Assembly (NCBI RefSeq): GCF_027947575.1
Contig: NZ_CP116256.1
Span: forward strand, 4,774,001-4,838,000
Length of the DNA stretch: 64,000 nucleotides
Direction: 5' to 3'
Origin: Streptomyces rubrogriseus
Lineage (GTDB): Bacteria; Actinomycetota; Actinomycetes; Streptomycetales; Streptomycetaceae
Positions 24,653-33,262 of the stretch are shown in pieces. Both the position numbers and the translations under genes were made by a program. A model generated the notes under the pieces. That model was not told the origin of the DNA and searched no databases. It was given only the letters and a program-made list of their open reading frames with translations. Each line of letters starts with the position of its first letter. Position 1 is the stretch's first letter.

Positions 24653-25840
24653 CGACTCGGACACCGTCTGCTCGCCGTGGCCGCGGCGGCAGGCCTGACC
24701 GGCGCCCTGCTCTCGTTCGGCGCCGCGCCACCCGCGGACGCCGCGGTGCCCGCCACCATCCCCCTGAAGATCACCAACAACTCCGCCCGTGGCGACGCCG
24801 TCCACATCTACAACCTGGGCACCTCGCTGACGACCGGCCGGCAGGGCTGGGCGGACGAGAACGGCACCTTCCACGCCTGGCCCGCCGGCGGCAATCCCCC
24901 CACTCCCGCACCGGACGCGTCCATTGCCGGACCGGCCGCGGGACAGACCAAGACCATCCGGATCCCGAAGCTGTCGGGACGCATCTACTTCTCCTACGGC
25001 CAGAAGCTGGACTTCCGGCTCACCACAGGCGGCCTGGTCCAGCCCGCCGTGCAGAACCCTAGCGACCCGAACCGCAACATCCTCTTCAACTGGTCCGAGT
25101 ACACGCTCAACGACGGCGGGCTGTGGCTGAACAGCACCCAGGTCGACATGTTCTCCGCGCCGTACACGGTCGGCGTGCAGCGCGCCGACGGCGGCGTGAC
25201 CAGCGCCGGACAGCTCAAGGCCGGTGGCTACCGCGGGGTGTTCGACGCGCTGCGGGCCCAGCCGGGCTGGGGCGGGCTGATCCAGACCCGGCCCGACGGC
25301 ACCGTACTGCGGGCGCTGGCACCGCTGTACGGGGTGGAGACCGGGGCGCTGCCCGCGTCGGTCATGGACGACTACATCAACCGGGTCTGGCAGAAGTACG
25401 CGACGACCACGCTCACCGTCACGCCCTTCGGGGACCGGCCGGACACCAAGTACTCCGGGCGCGTCTCGGGCAACGTCATGAACTTCACCAACACCTCCGG
25501 CGCGGTCGTCACCAGCTTCCAGAAGCCCGACGCCTCCAGCGTCTTCGGCTGCCACCGGCTGCTGGACGCTCCCAACGACCAGGTGCGCGGGCCGATCTCC
25601 CGCACGCTCTGCGCCGGCTTCAACCGCTCGACGCTGCTGAGCAACCCCAACCAGCCCGATCCCTCGGCGGCGAACTTCTACCGGGACTCCGTGACCAACC
25701 ACTACGCCCGGATCATCCACGAGCGCATGGCCGACGGGAAGGCGTACGCGTTCGCCTTCGACGACGTCGGCAACCACGAGTCGCTGGTGCACGACGGCAA
25801 CCCGGCCGAGGCCAGGCTCACGCTCGCCCCGCTCGACTGA
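24644..25840 (+). CDS. Secreted GH64 endo-beta-1,3-glucanase (second paralogue)
   Basis: 398 aa, GTG start with GGAGGTGG a few bases upstream and a Sec signal peptide ending near DAA. It has the same fold and length as the enzyme at 7313. Catalytic Glu152 (FNWSEYTLND) and Asp168 (STQVDMFSAPY) are again 16 residues apart, and the C-terminus AFAFDDVGNHESLVHDG is identical. The two proteins are clearly paralogues across their whole length but with different promoters. This copy lies tail to tail with the GH1/ABC operon and carries two LacI-type palindromes, linking it to that locus. Confidence 0.92.
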   Translation: MLSRLGHRLLAVAAAAGLTGALLSFGAAPPADAAVPATIPLKITNNSARGDAVHIYNLGTSLTTGRQGWADENGTFHAWPAGGNPPTPAPDASIAGPAAGQTKTIRIPKLSGRIYFSYGQKLDFRLTTGGLVQPAVQNPSDPNRNILFNWSEYTLNDGGLWLNSTQVDMFSAPYTVGVQRADGGVTSAGQLKAGGYRGVFDALRAQPGWGGLIQTRPDGTVLRALAPLYGVETGALPASVMDDYINRVWQKYATTTLTVTPFGDRPDTKYSGRVSGNVMNFTNTSGAVVTSFQKPDASSVFGCHRLLDAPNDQVRGPISRTLCAGFNRSTLLSNPNQPDPSAANFYRDSVTNHYARIIHERMADGKAYAFAFDDVGNHESLVHDGNPAEARLTLAPLD

Positions 25841-25873
25841 GCCGGCGGCGGGCACGCGTCCGCCCCCGTCCTC

Positions 25874-25950
25874 GGCCGGTGCGGTGGAGGAGGGGGGCGG
25901 AACACGGGTGCGGCGCCCGGCGGGGCGGGCTGTCGGGTACCGCACCGGCC
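25874..25950. terminator. Long-range dyad between converging GH64 and GH1 genes
   Basis: GGCCGGTGCGGT (25874-25885) and ACCGCACCGGCC (25939-25950) are perfect 12-bp complements around a G/C-rich 53-nt interior that can itself pair. Placed between two converging stops, it is a plausible bidirectional terminator. Confidence 0.5.
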
Positions 25951-25953
25951 CGG

Positions 25954-27393
25954 TCAGGCGCCGGGCAGTACGCCGGTGCGGGCGACCTCGGAGTACCAGC
26001 GGGCGCTCGCCTTGGGGATGCGGGTGCCGGTCGGGTAGTCGACGTAGACCGCGCCGAAGCGCTTGCTGTAGCCGTGCGCCCACTCGAAGTTGTCCAGCAG
26101 GGACCACAGGAAGTAGCCGCGCACGTCCGCGCCGTCCAGGATGGCCTGGTGGACGGCGGCCAGGTGACCGCGGACGTAGGCGATCCGGGCGGGGTCGTTG
26201 ACCCGACCCTCGGGATCGGCGTAGTCGTCGAAGGCGGCGCCGTTCTCGGTGATGACCAGCGGCAGCCTCGGGAAGTCGGCGGACAGCCGGCGCAGCAGGT
26301 CGTACAGGCCGGTCGGGTCGACGGCCCAGCCCATGGCGGTGGTGTCGCCGGGCGGCTGGTGGAAGGCGACCCGGTCGGCTCCCGGCCAGGGGCTGTGGGA
26401 GCTGTTGCCGTGCCCGTCGGACGTGTGGGCGCCGCTGCCGTCGGTCTCGGAGACGACGGTGGGCGTGTAGTAGTTGACGCCGAGGAAGTCCAGCGGCTGG
26501 TGGGCCTGGCGCAGGTCGCCGTCCTGCACGAAGGACCAGTCGGTCAGCTCTGCGGTGTCCTTCAGCAGGTCCTCCGGGTAGGCCCCGTTCAGCATCGGGC
26601 CGGTGAAGACCCGGTTGGCCAGGGCGTCGATCCGACGGGCCGCGTCGGCGTCGCCCTCGCTGCCGGTGAGCGGGCGGACGTGGTGGATGTTGAGGGTGAC
26701 GGAGACCTGGGCGTCGGCGCGGACCCGTTCACGCAGCGCCTGGACGGCCAGGCCGTGCGCCAGGTTGAGGTGGTGGGCGGCGCGCAGCGCGGCGACCGGG
26801 TCGGTGCGGCCCGGCGCGTGCACACCGGAGCCGTAGCCGAGGAAGGCACTGCACCAGGGTTCGTTGAGGGTGGTCCAGGTCTTCACCCGGTCGCCGAGGG
26901 CGTCGGCGGCAAGGGCGGCGTACTCGGCGAACCGCTCGGCCGTGGCACGCTCGGGCCAGCCGCCTGCGTCCTCCAGTTCCTGGGGCAGGTCCCAGTGGTA
27001 GAGGGTGGCGACGGGCTGGATGCCCTTCTCCAGCAGCTCGTCCACCAGCCGCCGGTAGAAGTCCAGGCCCTTCTGTACGGCGGGGCCGCGGCCGGTGGGC
27101 TGGACCCGGGGCCAGGCGAGGGAGAAGCGGTAGGCGCCCAGGCCGAGTTCGGCCATGAGGGCGACGTCCTCGCTCCGGCGGTGGTAGTGGTCGGTGGCGA
27201 CGTCACCAGTGTCACCGTTGCGGACCCGGCCGGGGGTGCGGGCGTAGGTGTCCCAGATGGACGGGGTGCGGCCGTCCTCCGCGGCGGCTCCCTCGATCTG
27301 GTAGGAGGCGGTCGCGGAGCCCCAGAGGAAGTTCTTGGGGAAGGTGCGGGCGGCGTTCGGGGCGGACGGGGTCTGCTGTCCTGCGGTGACCAC
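25954..27393 (-). CDS. GH1 beta-glucosidase (cytoplasmic)
   Basis: 479 aa, GTG start with AAAGGA upstream. GH1 signatures: [15 protein letters not shown] at the start, acid/base Glu178 in TLNEPW, nucleophile Glu383 in LVITENG, and WSLLDNFEW near the C-terminus. There is no signal peptide, so it acts inside the cell on imported disaccharides or oligosaccharides, releasing glucose. Last gene of the operon binding protein - permease - permease - GH1. The same order (with a divergent LacI gene) occurs in the cellobiose locus cebR-cebEFG-bglC of Streptomyces. The surrounding GH64/GH16 genes point instead to laminari-oligosaccharides. Confidence 0.93.
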   Translation of the reverse strand: MVTAGQQTPSAPNAARTFPKNFLWGSATASYQIEGAAAEDGRTPSIWDTYARTPGRVRNGDTGDVATDHYHRRSEDVALMAELGLGAYRFSLAWPRVQPTGRGPAVQKGLDFYRRLVDELLEKGIQPVATLYHWDLPQELEDAGGWPERATAERFAEYAALAADALGDRVKTWTTLNEPWCSAFLGYGSGVHAPGRTDPVAALRAAHHLNLAHGLAVQALRERVRADAQVSVTLNIHHVRPLTGSEGDADAARRIDALANRVFTGPMLNGAYPEDLLKDTAELTDWSFVQDGDLRQAHQPLDFLGVNYYTPTVVSETDGSGAHTSDGHGNSSHSPWPGADRVAFHQPPGDTTAMGWAVDPTGLYDLLRRLSADFPRLPLVITENGAAFDDYADPEGRVNDPARIAYVRGHLAAVHQAILDGADVRGYFLWSLLDNFEWAHGYSKRFGAVYVDYPTGTRIPKASARWYSEVARTGVLPGA

Positions 27394-27438
27394 GTAAGTC
27401 CTTTCGGGTGGGGGTGCTTGGGGCGGCGGGGCGGCGGG

Positions 27439-28362
27439 TCAGCCCTTGACGGCTCCCGCCATGATGCCGCTGACGATCTGGCGGCCGAAGACGATGAACA
27501 TCGCCAGCAGCGGAAGGGTGCCGAGCAGCGCGCCGGCCATGATCAGCGACTGGTCGCGGACATAGCCCGCACTGAGCTGGGTGAGCGCGACGGGGACCGT
27601 CGGGTTGGTCATGTCGAGGACCACGAACGGCCAGAAGAAGTCGTTCCACGCGTGCACGAACGTGATCATGAACAGGACGGCCATCGCGGGCCGCGCGATG
27701 GGCAGCACGATGCTGAAGAAGATCCGCAGCGAGTGCGCCCCGTCCACGCGTCCGGCCTCGACGAGCTCGTCCGGCAGCGCCTCCGTCAGGTACTGCCGCA
27801 TGAAGAACACGCCGACCGCGCTCACCAGCGTCGGGAAGATGACGGCGGGCAGCTGCTGCGACCAGCCCAGGTCGGCCATCATCATGAACAGCGGCACGAC
27901 GGCGAGCTGCGGCGGCACCATCATGGTGCCGATCACCAGCATGAGCAGGGCGTTGCGCCCCTTGAACCGCAGCTTGGCGAAGGCGAACCCGGCGAGGGTG
28001 GCGAACAGCACCGTGGACAGGGCGATCACCCCGGCCACGATGAGGCTGTTGACCATGGCCTTGCCCATCGCGGCCTCGTCCCAGGCCCGGGCGAGGTTGC
28101 TGAACAGGTTGGGACCGGGCAGGAACGGGGGCGGCGTCTGGCTGACCCGGGTGTTGTCGGTGGACGCGGCCACCATGGTCCAGTACAGCGGGAAGATCGA
28201 CAGGATCGCCATGACGGCGAGCAGCACGTAGGCGAGCGGGCCGGCGTGGTGCTGGCGGCCGGCGCGCTGGCGCAGCAGCCGGCGGCCACCGCGGCCGGCC
28301 GGTTTCGCGGCGGAGGTCCGGGCCGGGGCGTCGGTCCGGGCCGGGAGACTTTGGGTGGTCAT
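27439..28362 (-). CDS. Sugar ABC transporter permease (MalG/CebG-like)
   Basis: 307 aa, about six transmembrane helices after a basic 40-residue leader. The EAA loop ELVEAGRVDGAHSLRIFFSI for ATPase contact and the WNDFFWP segment are typical of CUT1 MalG-type permeases. It forms the channel with the permease encoded just upstream (13 bp gap). No ATPase gene is in this operon. Streptomyces CUT1 importers share the global ATPase MsiK, encoded elsewhere. Confidence 0.9.
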   Translation of the reverse strand: MTTQSLPARTDAPARTSAAKPAGRGGRRLLRQRAGRQHHAGPLAYVLLAVMAILSIFPLYWTMVAASTDNTRVSQTPPPFLPGPNLFSNLARAWDEAAMGKAMVNSLIVAGVIALSTVLFATLAGFAFAKLRFKGRNALLMLVIGTMMVPPQLAVVPLFMMMADLGWSQQLPAVIFPTLVSAVGVFFMRQYLTEALPDELVEAGRVDGAHSLRIFFSIVLPIARPAMAVLFMITFVHAWNDFFWPFVVLDMTNPTVPVALTQLSAGYVRDQSLIMAGALLGTLPLLAMFIVFGRQIVSGIMAGAVKG

Positions 28363-28374
28363 CGCGACTCCAGG

Positions 28375-29370
28375 TCAGGACGTGCGGGAGCGCAGGCGCT
28401 TGATGACGCGCTGCACGACGAAGACGAGGACCAGCAGCATGAACATCGCCCAGGCGACGGTCGCCGAGCGGCCCATCTGGTAGTTCTTCCAGCCCTCCTC
28501 GTACAGGAGCAGGCCGAGCGTCTGGTACTGGTTGTCCGCGCCGCCGGTGACACCGTTGGGCCCCTGACCGAAGATCAGCGGCTCTCCGAAGAGCTGGGTG
28601 GCGCCGATCGTGGAGAGCACGATGGTGAAGACGATGGTGGAGCGGATCCCGGGAATGGTGACGTGGATGAACTGCTTCCACCGCGAGGCGCCGTCGAGCG
28701 AGGCCGCCTCGTAGCGGTCGGCGGGGATGGCCTGCATCGCGGCCAGGTAGAGCAGCGCGTTGTAGCCGGTCCAGCGCCAGATGACGATGGTGGAGATCGC
28801 GACCTGGGCGGGCCACTTGTCGGCCTCCCAGTCCACCGGGTCGATCCCGACCGAGCCGAGCGCCCAGTTGATCATGCCGAAGTCGCGCTCGAAGATCATG
28901 GTGAAGACGAGGGCGGCCGCGGCGACCGAGGTGGCGTACGGGACCAGGGAGGCGACCCGGAAGAACAGCGAGGCGCGCATCCGGTAGTTGAGCAGGTGCG
29001 CCATGCCGAGCGCCATCATCAACTGCGGCACCGTGGAGATGACGCCGATGGTGATCGTGTTCTGCGCCGCGTTCCAGAACCGCGAATCCCCCCACAGCTC
29101 GACGTAGTTGTCGAACGCCACCCACTCCATGACATCGAGGGTGGCCAGCTCCACGTCGTGCAGGGAGATCCACGAGGTGTAGATCAGCGGGTAGAAGCTG
29201 AACGCGGCGAAGATGATGAAGAACGGCGCGACGAACGCGTACGGGGCGCCCTTGATGTCGAGCCGGTGCCAGAGCGCGCCGCGCCGCCGTGCGGTGCCCT
29301 CGCCGCCCGGGCGGGGAGAGGGCCGCGGAGGCTCGTCCCCGGCCAGGGCCTTGGTGGTGGAGGTGGCCAC
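28375..29370 (-). CDS. Sugar ABC transporter permease (MalF/CebF-like)
   Basis: 331 aa from a GTG at 29368-29370, chosen because GGAAGGAAG precedes it; longer readings are unsupported. A 45-residue Pro/Arg-rich leader is followed by six transmembrane helices. The EAA loop (YEAASLDGASRWKQFIHV) is the CUT1 MalF signature. It belongs to the beta-glucoside importer with the lipoprotein encoded upstream and the MalG-like permease downstream. Confidence 0.9.
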   Translation of the reverse strand: MATSTTKALAGDEPPRPSPRPGGEGTARRRGALWHRLDIKGAPYAFVAPFFIIFAAFSFYPLIYTSWISLHDVELATLDVMEWVAFDNYVELWGDSRFWNAAQNTITIGVISTVPQLMMALGMAHLLNYRMRASLFFRVASLVPYATSVAAAALVFTMIFERDFGMINWALGSVGIDPVDWEADKWPAQVAISTIVIWRWTGYNALLYLAAMQAIPADRYEAASLDGASRWKQFIHVTIPGIRSTIVFTIVLSTIGATQLFGEPLIFGQGPNGVTGGADNQYQTLGLLLYEEGWKNYQMGRSATVAWAMFMLLVLVFVVQRVIKRLRSRTS

Positions 29371-29474
29371 CGGACTTCCTTCCTGAGTGCGGTTGGGTGA
29401 GCCGGGCGCCGGGCCCGCCGGCCAGGACCTGATCCTGGACGCGGGCGGGCCCGGTCGGCCTCGGGAGCGGAGAG

Positions 29475-30785
29475 TCAGCCGACCGCCTTCTCGATGCGCT
29501 CCCCGGTGGTCTTCCACGCCTCGTCACGCTTGGCGTCGCCCTGCTCGATCAGGGCCAGGCCCTGGGAGAAGGTGTCCTTGATCGTGCCGTCCTTGCGGCC
29601 GAGGACCTGCTTGTCCGGGATCTCCTGGGCGGCGGCCCCGAAGATCTGCCCGATCGGCGCGCCGCTGAAGTACTCGGACTTGGCGTTCTTCACCTCGGGG
29701 CTGTCCAGTGCCTCGCGGGAGGACGGGATGTTGCCGATCTCCTTGAAGATGTGCGCCTGCTGCTCGGGCGCGGTCAGCCAGGCGACGAGCTTCCTGGCCT
29801 CCTCCTTCACCGGGCTCTGCTCGACCACGCCGAGGAAGGAGCCGCCCCAGTTCGCGCCCTTGGGGGCCTTGGCGACGTCCCACTTGCCCTTGTTCGCGTC
29901 GCCGGCCTTCTCGCTGATGTGGCTGAGCATCCACGCCGGGCACACCGCGGTGGCGAAGGTGCCGTTGGCCAGGCCCGGGTCCCAACCCGGCTGGAACTGG
30001 CGGAGCTTGGCCGTCAGACCGTCCTCCGCCGCGTCGGCGGCGAGGTTCCACGCCTCCTTGACGGCGGGGTTGGAGTCGTAGATCAGCTCGCCCTTGTCGT
30101 CGTAGTACTGCTCGGGGTAGCCGTAGACCATGGCGTTGAACAGGCCGCTGGCCGCGTCCATGTAGGCGACGTCACCGCCCTTGAAGCCCTTCTTGAAGTC
30201 GCGGCCGACCTCGACGTACTTGTTCCAGTCGCCCGCCCACAGCTTGGCGACCTCTTCGCGGTCGGTGGGCAGCCCCGCCTTCTCGAAGTAGTCCTTGCGG
30301 TAGCAGACGGCCATCGGGCCGATGTCGGTGCCCAGGCCCAGCACCTTGCCGTCCTTGGTGCTGATCTGGGACTCCTTCCACGGCAGGAAGTGGTCGGTGC
30401 CGGGCACGTCGGAGAAGTCCGCGAACTTGTCGGCCTGGGTCTCGGTGATCTCCTTGGCCCGGCCGATCTCGATGCCCTGGATGTCCTTCAGGCCCTTGCC
30501 CGCGGCGAGCCTGGTCTGCAGGGCGGTGTAGTACGTCTGCTCGTCACCGGCGATCTCGGCCTTGATGTCGACGTTGGGGTTCTCCTTCTCGTACTGCTCG
30601 AGAAGGCCGGTCTCCTTGATGCCCATCACCCCGTACATGCCCATGGTGATGGTGACCTTGCCGTCCTTCTTGCCACCACCGGTGGCCGAGTCGTCACCGC
30701 TGCTGCAGCCGACGACGAGCGCGAGCGCGCCGACGGCCGCGGCCGTCGCCACCGCCTTTCTGCGCAACGAACCGAGAGTGCCCAT
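29475..30785 (-). CDS. Sugar-binding lipoprotein of CUT1 ABC transporter (SBP_bac_1)
   Basis: 436 aa, ATG with AGGAGGAG upstream. The signal peptide ends in a lipobox (VVGC), so it is tethered to the outer face of the membrane. The family-1 binding-protein fold is seen in the EQYEKENPNVDIKAE start, GLGTDIGPMAVCYRKDYFEKAG hinge region (cited in part) and KEEARKLVAWLTAPE. First gene of the GH1 operon and the specificity determinant of the importer. Context favours short beta-1,3- or beta-1,4-glucan fragments. It faces the LacI gene across 337 bp containing twin operators. Confidence 0.9.
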   Translation of the reverse strand: MGTLGSLRRKAVATAAAVGALALVVGCSSGDDSATGGGKKDGKVTITMGMYGVMGIKETGLLEQYEKENPNVDIKAEIAGDEQTYYTALQTRLAAGKGLKDIQGIEIGRAKEITETQADKFADFSDVPGTDHFLPWKESQISTKDGKVLGLGTDIGPMAVCYRKDYFEKAGLPTDREEVAKLWAGDWNKYVEVGRDFKKGFKGGDVAYMDAASGLFNAMVYGYPEQYYDDKGELIYDSNPAVKEAWNLAADAAEDGLTAKLRQFQPGWDPGLANGTFATAVCPAWMLSHISEKAGDANKGKWDVAKAPKGANWGGSFLGVVEQSPVKEEARKLVAWLTAPEQQAHIFKEIGNIPSSREALDSPEVKNAKSEYFSGAPIGQIFGAAAQEIPDKQVLGRKDGTIKDTFSQGLALIEQGDAKRDEAWKTTGERIEKAVG

Positions 30786-30893
30786 GGATCTCCTCCTAGC
30801 GACGGCGCTGACACATCGGAGTGACGAGTTCTGCGATGACTACTGCGATGGCTACAGCGGCTACAGCGATGAAAGACAGCGGCTCGAACAAAG

Positions 30894-30932
30894 GGTGGGA
30901 ACGTGCCCAATTTTGGTGGGCACGTTCCCACC
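30894..30932. promoter_or_regulatory. Twin LacI-type operators forming a perfect inverted repeat
   Basis: Perfect 16-bp arms, GGTGGGAACGTGCCCA and its complement, are separated by 7 bp. Each arm contains a 14-bp near-palindrome: TGGGAACGTGCCCA (30896-30909) and TGGGCACGTTCCCA (30917-30930). Both resemble the CebR/CelR box. The centres are 21 bp apart, two helical turns, so two dimers would bind on the same face. Confidence 0.75.
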
Positions 30933-30973
30933 GGCGACTCGAAGACTCGTGGGAAGGGGACCTGTCTGTCAAT

Positions 30974-30990
30974 AACTTGAAAGCAACTTG
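30974..30990. repeat. AACTTG direct repeat, 11-bp period
   Basis: AACTTG at 30974-30979 and again at 30985-30990. It resembles the CTTG direct repeats of MalR-type LacI sites in Streptomyces. It overlaps the -35 side of the importer promoter. Confidence 0.45.
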
Positions 30991-31122
30991 TCGCAACCGC
31001 CCCTGCGCCGCGTTCCCCTCCCGGAGACCGGGGGGTGCTCCGCCGACCGCGGCGTCTGTCAGAATTGCCGCAGGTCACCTCCGCGGTAGGCAGCGCCGCC
31101 GCGGCCGCCGAGGGGGGAGTAC

Positions 31123-32136
31123 ATGACCGGCAACCGCCGTCCAACGATCAAAACGGTCGCCGCCCGCGCCGGCGTGGGCCGCACCACGGTCTCCCGTGTC
31201 GTCAACGGCTCGGAGCTGGTCAGTGCCGATGCCCGGGAGCGGGTGCTTGCGGCGATCAAGGAACTGAACTACGTTCCCAACTCGGTCGCCCGCGGCCTGG
31301 TGACCAACCGCACCAACGCCGTGGCCCTGGTGATCCCGGAGTCGGAGAGCCGGCTCGGTTCGGAGCCGTTCTTCGCCGCGCTCATCCGCGGGGTCAGCGG
31401 CGCCCTCGCCGAGAGCCGCACCCAGTTGCAGCTCATGCTCGTCCGCGACCAGGCCGAGCGGGACCAGTTGACCGAGTCGGTCGCGACCCGCCGGGTGGAC
31501 GGCGTACTGCTGGTCTCGGTGCACTCCGAGGACCGGCTGCCCGGCATGCTCGAGGAGATGGGCCTGCCCACGGTGCTCGCCGGCCGCCGCGACGCGGGCG
31601 AGCGGCTGAGCTACGTCAACTCCGACAACGCCGGCGGGGCCGCCGCCGCGGTGCGGCATCTGCTGGGCGGCGGACGGCGCCGGGTCGCCACCATCACCGG
31701 GCCGCTGGACATGGACGTCGGCCGCAGCAGGCTCGCCGGCTGGCGCGCCGCGCACCTGGAGGCGGAGGTCCCCGTGGAGGAACTCCTCGTCGAGGCGGGC
31801 GACTTCACCGAGGAGGGCGGCGCGAACGCCATGCGTTTGCTTCTTGAACGCGTCCCGGACCTGGACGCCGTCTTCGCCGCGTCCGACCTCATGGCGGTCG
31901 GCGCCCTGGCCGAACTTCGCCGGCAGAAGCGGCAGGTGCCCGGGGACGTGGCCGTCGTCGGCTTCGAGGACTCCGTCCTGGCCCGCCACACCAACCCGCC
32001 GCTGACGACGGTGCGTCAGCCGGTGGAGGAGCTGGGGCGCACCATGGCCCGCATCCTCACCGACATCACGCAGCACGGTGCGCCGCGGCAGCAGATGACG
32101 CTGCCGACGGAGCTGGTGGTGCGCGAGTCGTCGTAG
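31123..32136 (+). CDS. LacI-family transcriptional regulator of the beta-glucoside locus
   Basis: 337 aa, ATG with GGGGGGAG upstream. The N-terminal LacI helix-turn-helix and hinge (TIKTVAARAGVGRTTVSRVVNG, then VPNSVARGLVTNRT) are followed by a periplasmic-binding-protein-like effector domain ending GFEDSVLARHTNPPLTTVRQP. It is divergent from the sugar importer, as cebR is from cebEFG. By family knowledge a glucan disaccharide or oligosaccharide would lift repression. It probably binds the twin boxes in the intergenic region and may also act on the GH16 and GH64 genes. Whether it is a cellobiose or a laminaribiose sensor cannot be read from the sequence. Confidence 0.9.
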   Translation: MTGNRRPTIKTVAARAGVGRTTVSRVVNGSELVSADARERVLAAIKELNYVPNSVARGLVTNRTNAVALVIPESESRLGSEPFFAALIRGVSGALAESRTQLQLMLVRDQAERDQLTESVATRRVDGVLLVSVHSEDRLPGMLEEMGLPTVLAGRRDAGERLSYVNSDNAGGAAAAVRHLLGGGRRRVATITGPLDMDVGRSRLAGWRAAHLEAEVPVEELLVEAGDFTEEGGANAMRLLLERVPDLDAVFAASDLMAVGALAELRRQKRQVPGDVAVVGFEDSVLARHTNPPLTTVRQPVEELGRTMARILTDITQHGAPRQQMTLPTELVVRESS

Positions 32137-32332
32137 GCCCCGGCGCCCACCGCGGGAGCGGGCCGGGCCCCGGTCGGCCGGAGCCACGGCATGTCGGGGC
32201 TCCGGCCGCCGCGGGCGGCGCGACGTGCCATCGGTGCCCGCCGGGGCACGGCACGGGCGGGCGTACCGGCCGCGCGGTGGGATCATGGGTGCCGGGCGAA
32301 CATGCGCGGGACCGAGGAAGTGGCGGGTGGTC

Positions 32333-33175
32333 ATGGGGGCCGGCTGGGAGTGGGACGAGACGCTGTTCTCCGGTACCGCCGCCTTCTACCGGCGCGGGAG
32401 ACTCCCGTACGCCCCCGGCCTGGCCGACGTGCTCGCCCGGGTGCTGGACCTGGACGGGCGTGGCCGGCTGATCGACCTGGGGTGCGGGCCGGGGACGGTC
32501 GCCCTGTCTCTGGCCGGCCTCTTCGGCGAGGTGGTCGGGGTGGATCCGGACGCGGAGATGCTCGCGGAGGCGGCCAGTGAGGCCGCGCGGCGGAAGGTGA
32601 CCGGAAAGGTGCGGTGGGTGCGGGCACGGGCCGAGGAACTGCCTGCGGGGCTCGGTGACTTCACGGTCGCGACCCTCGCCCAGTCGTTCCACTGGATGGA
32701 CCGCGAACGGGTGGCGGCGACCGTCCGGGGCATGCTCCGGACGGACGGCGCGCTGGTGCACGTCTCGGACCTCAAGGGAGAGAGCCGGACCACCGACGGA
32801 CTACCGCACCCTCCGGTCCCGCACGCGGCGATCGACGCGCTGGTCAGGCGGTATCTGGGACCGGTCCGCCGGGCCGGCCGGGGGCTGCTGCCGCGCGGGA
32901 CGGCCGCCGGTGAGGCCGCGGTGCTCGCCGGAGCGGGGTTCGCCGGCCCGTACCGGCACGTCGTGCCCGGTGGGCAGGCGATGGTGCGCACGGAGGACGA
33001 CGTCGTCGCCGGGGTGTTCTCCATGTCGTTCTCGGCCCCGCACCTGTTCGGCGCCCGGCTCGCCCTGTTCGAGGCGGATCTCCGCCGGATGCTGAGGGAG
33101 GTCGCGCCGTCGGGTCGCTTCTCCGTGCGCCAACCGGGTACCGAGGTGTTCGTCTGGCCGCGTGGGGCGGACTGA
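32333..33175 (+). CDS. Class I SAM-dependent methyltransferase
   Basis: 280 aa from the ATG at 32333. A GTG at 32327 has better spacing from GAGGA and may be the real start. The SAM loop is LIDLGCGPGTVALSLA, followed by VVGVDPDAEML and the motif IV region FTVATLAQSFHWMD. The AQSFHWMD pattern is typical of Methyltransf_11-like enzymes related to UbiE and trans-aconitate methyltransferases. The substrate is unknown. It stands alone between the LacI gene and the converging oxidoreductase. Confidence 0.85.
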   Translation: MGAGWEWDETLFSGTAAFYRRGRLPYAPGLADVLARVLDLDGRGRLIDLGCGPGTVALSLAGLFGEVVGVDPDAEMLAEAASEAARRKVTGKVRWVRARAEELPAGLGDFTVATLAQSFHWMDRERVAATVRGMLRTDGALVHVSDLKGESRTTDGLPHPPVPHAAIDALVRRYLGPVRRAGRGLLPRGTAAGEAAVLAGAGFAGPYRHVVPGGQAMVRTEDDVVAGVFSMSFSAPHLFGARLALFEADLRRMLREVAPSGRFSVRQPGTEVFVWPRGAD

Positions 33176-33208
33176 GCGAGATCGCCGGGGGCGGCTCGCG
33201 GGGGACGG

Positions 33209-33262
33209 CGGCACGGGCCGGGGGTTCGGCACGGGCCGGGGGTTCGGCACGGGCCGGGGGTT
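33209..33262. repeat. Three perfect 18-bp tandem repeats between converging genes
   Basis: Three identical head-to-tail copies of CGGCACGGGCCGGGGGTT. The last two bases of the third copy are part of the stop codon of the oxidoreductase gene. Each unit contains the small dyad GGC-acGG-GCC. It may act as a termination or slippage region. Confidence 0.85.

Larger units (their letters stand above)
30786..31122. other. Divergent regulatory region between sugar importer and LacI genes
   Basis: 337 bp without a gene. It is markedly less GC-rich than its surroundings. It holds twin LacI-type boxes (30894-30932), a direct repeat of GACTCG (30935-30948), TTGACA on the minus strand at about 30973-30968, an AACTTG direct repeat with 11-bp period (30974-30990), and GGGGGGAG before the lacI ATG. 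No small ORF here is convincing. Confidence 0.75.

Noticed and set aside
25123..29400. A 1425-codon plus-strand open frame across GH64, GH1 and the permeases
   Set aside because: It is antisense to well-supported genes, has Arg/Gly/His-rich composition typical of high-GC shadow frames and contains no recognisable domain.
29475..32136. Naming the transporter and regulator cebE/cebF/cebG/cebR
   Set aside because: Gene order is the same, but operator sequence and neighbouring beta-1,3-glucanases differ from the cellobiose locus; a paralogous system is more likely.
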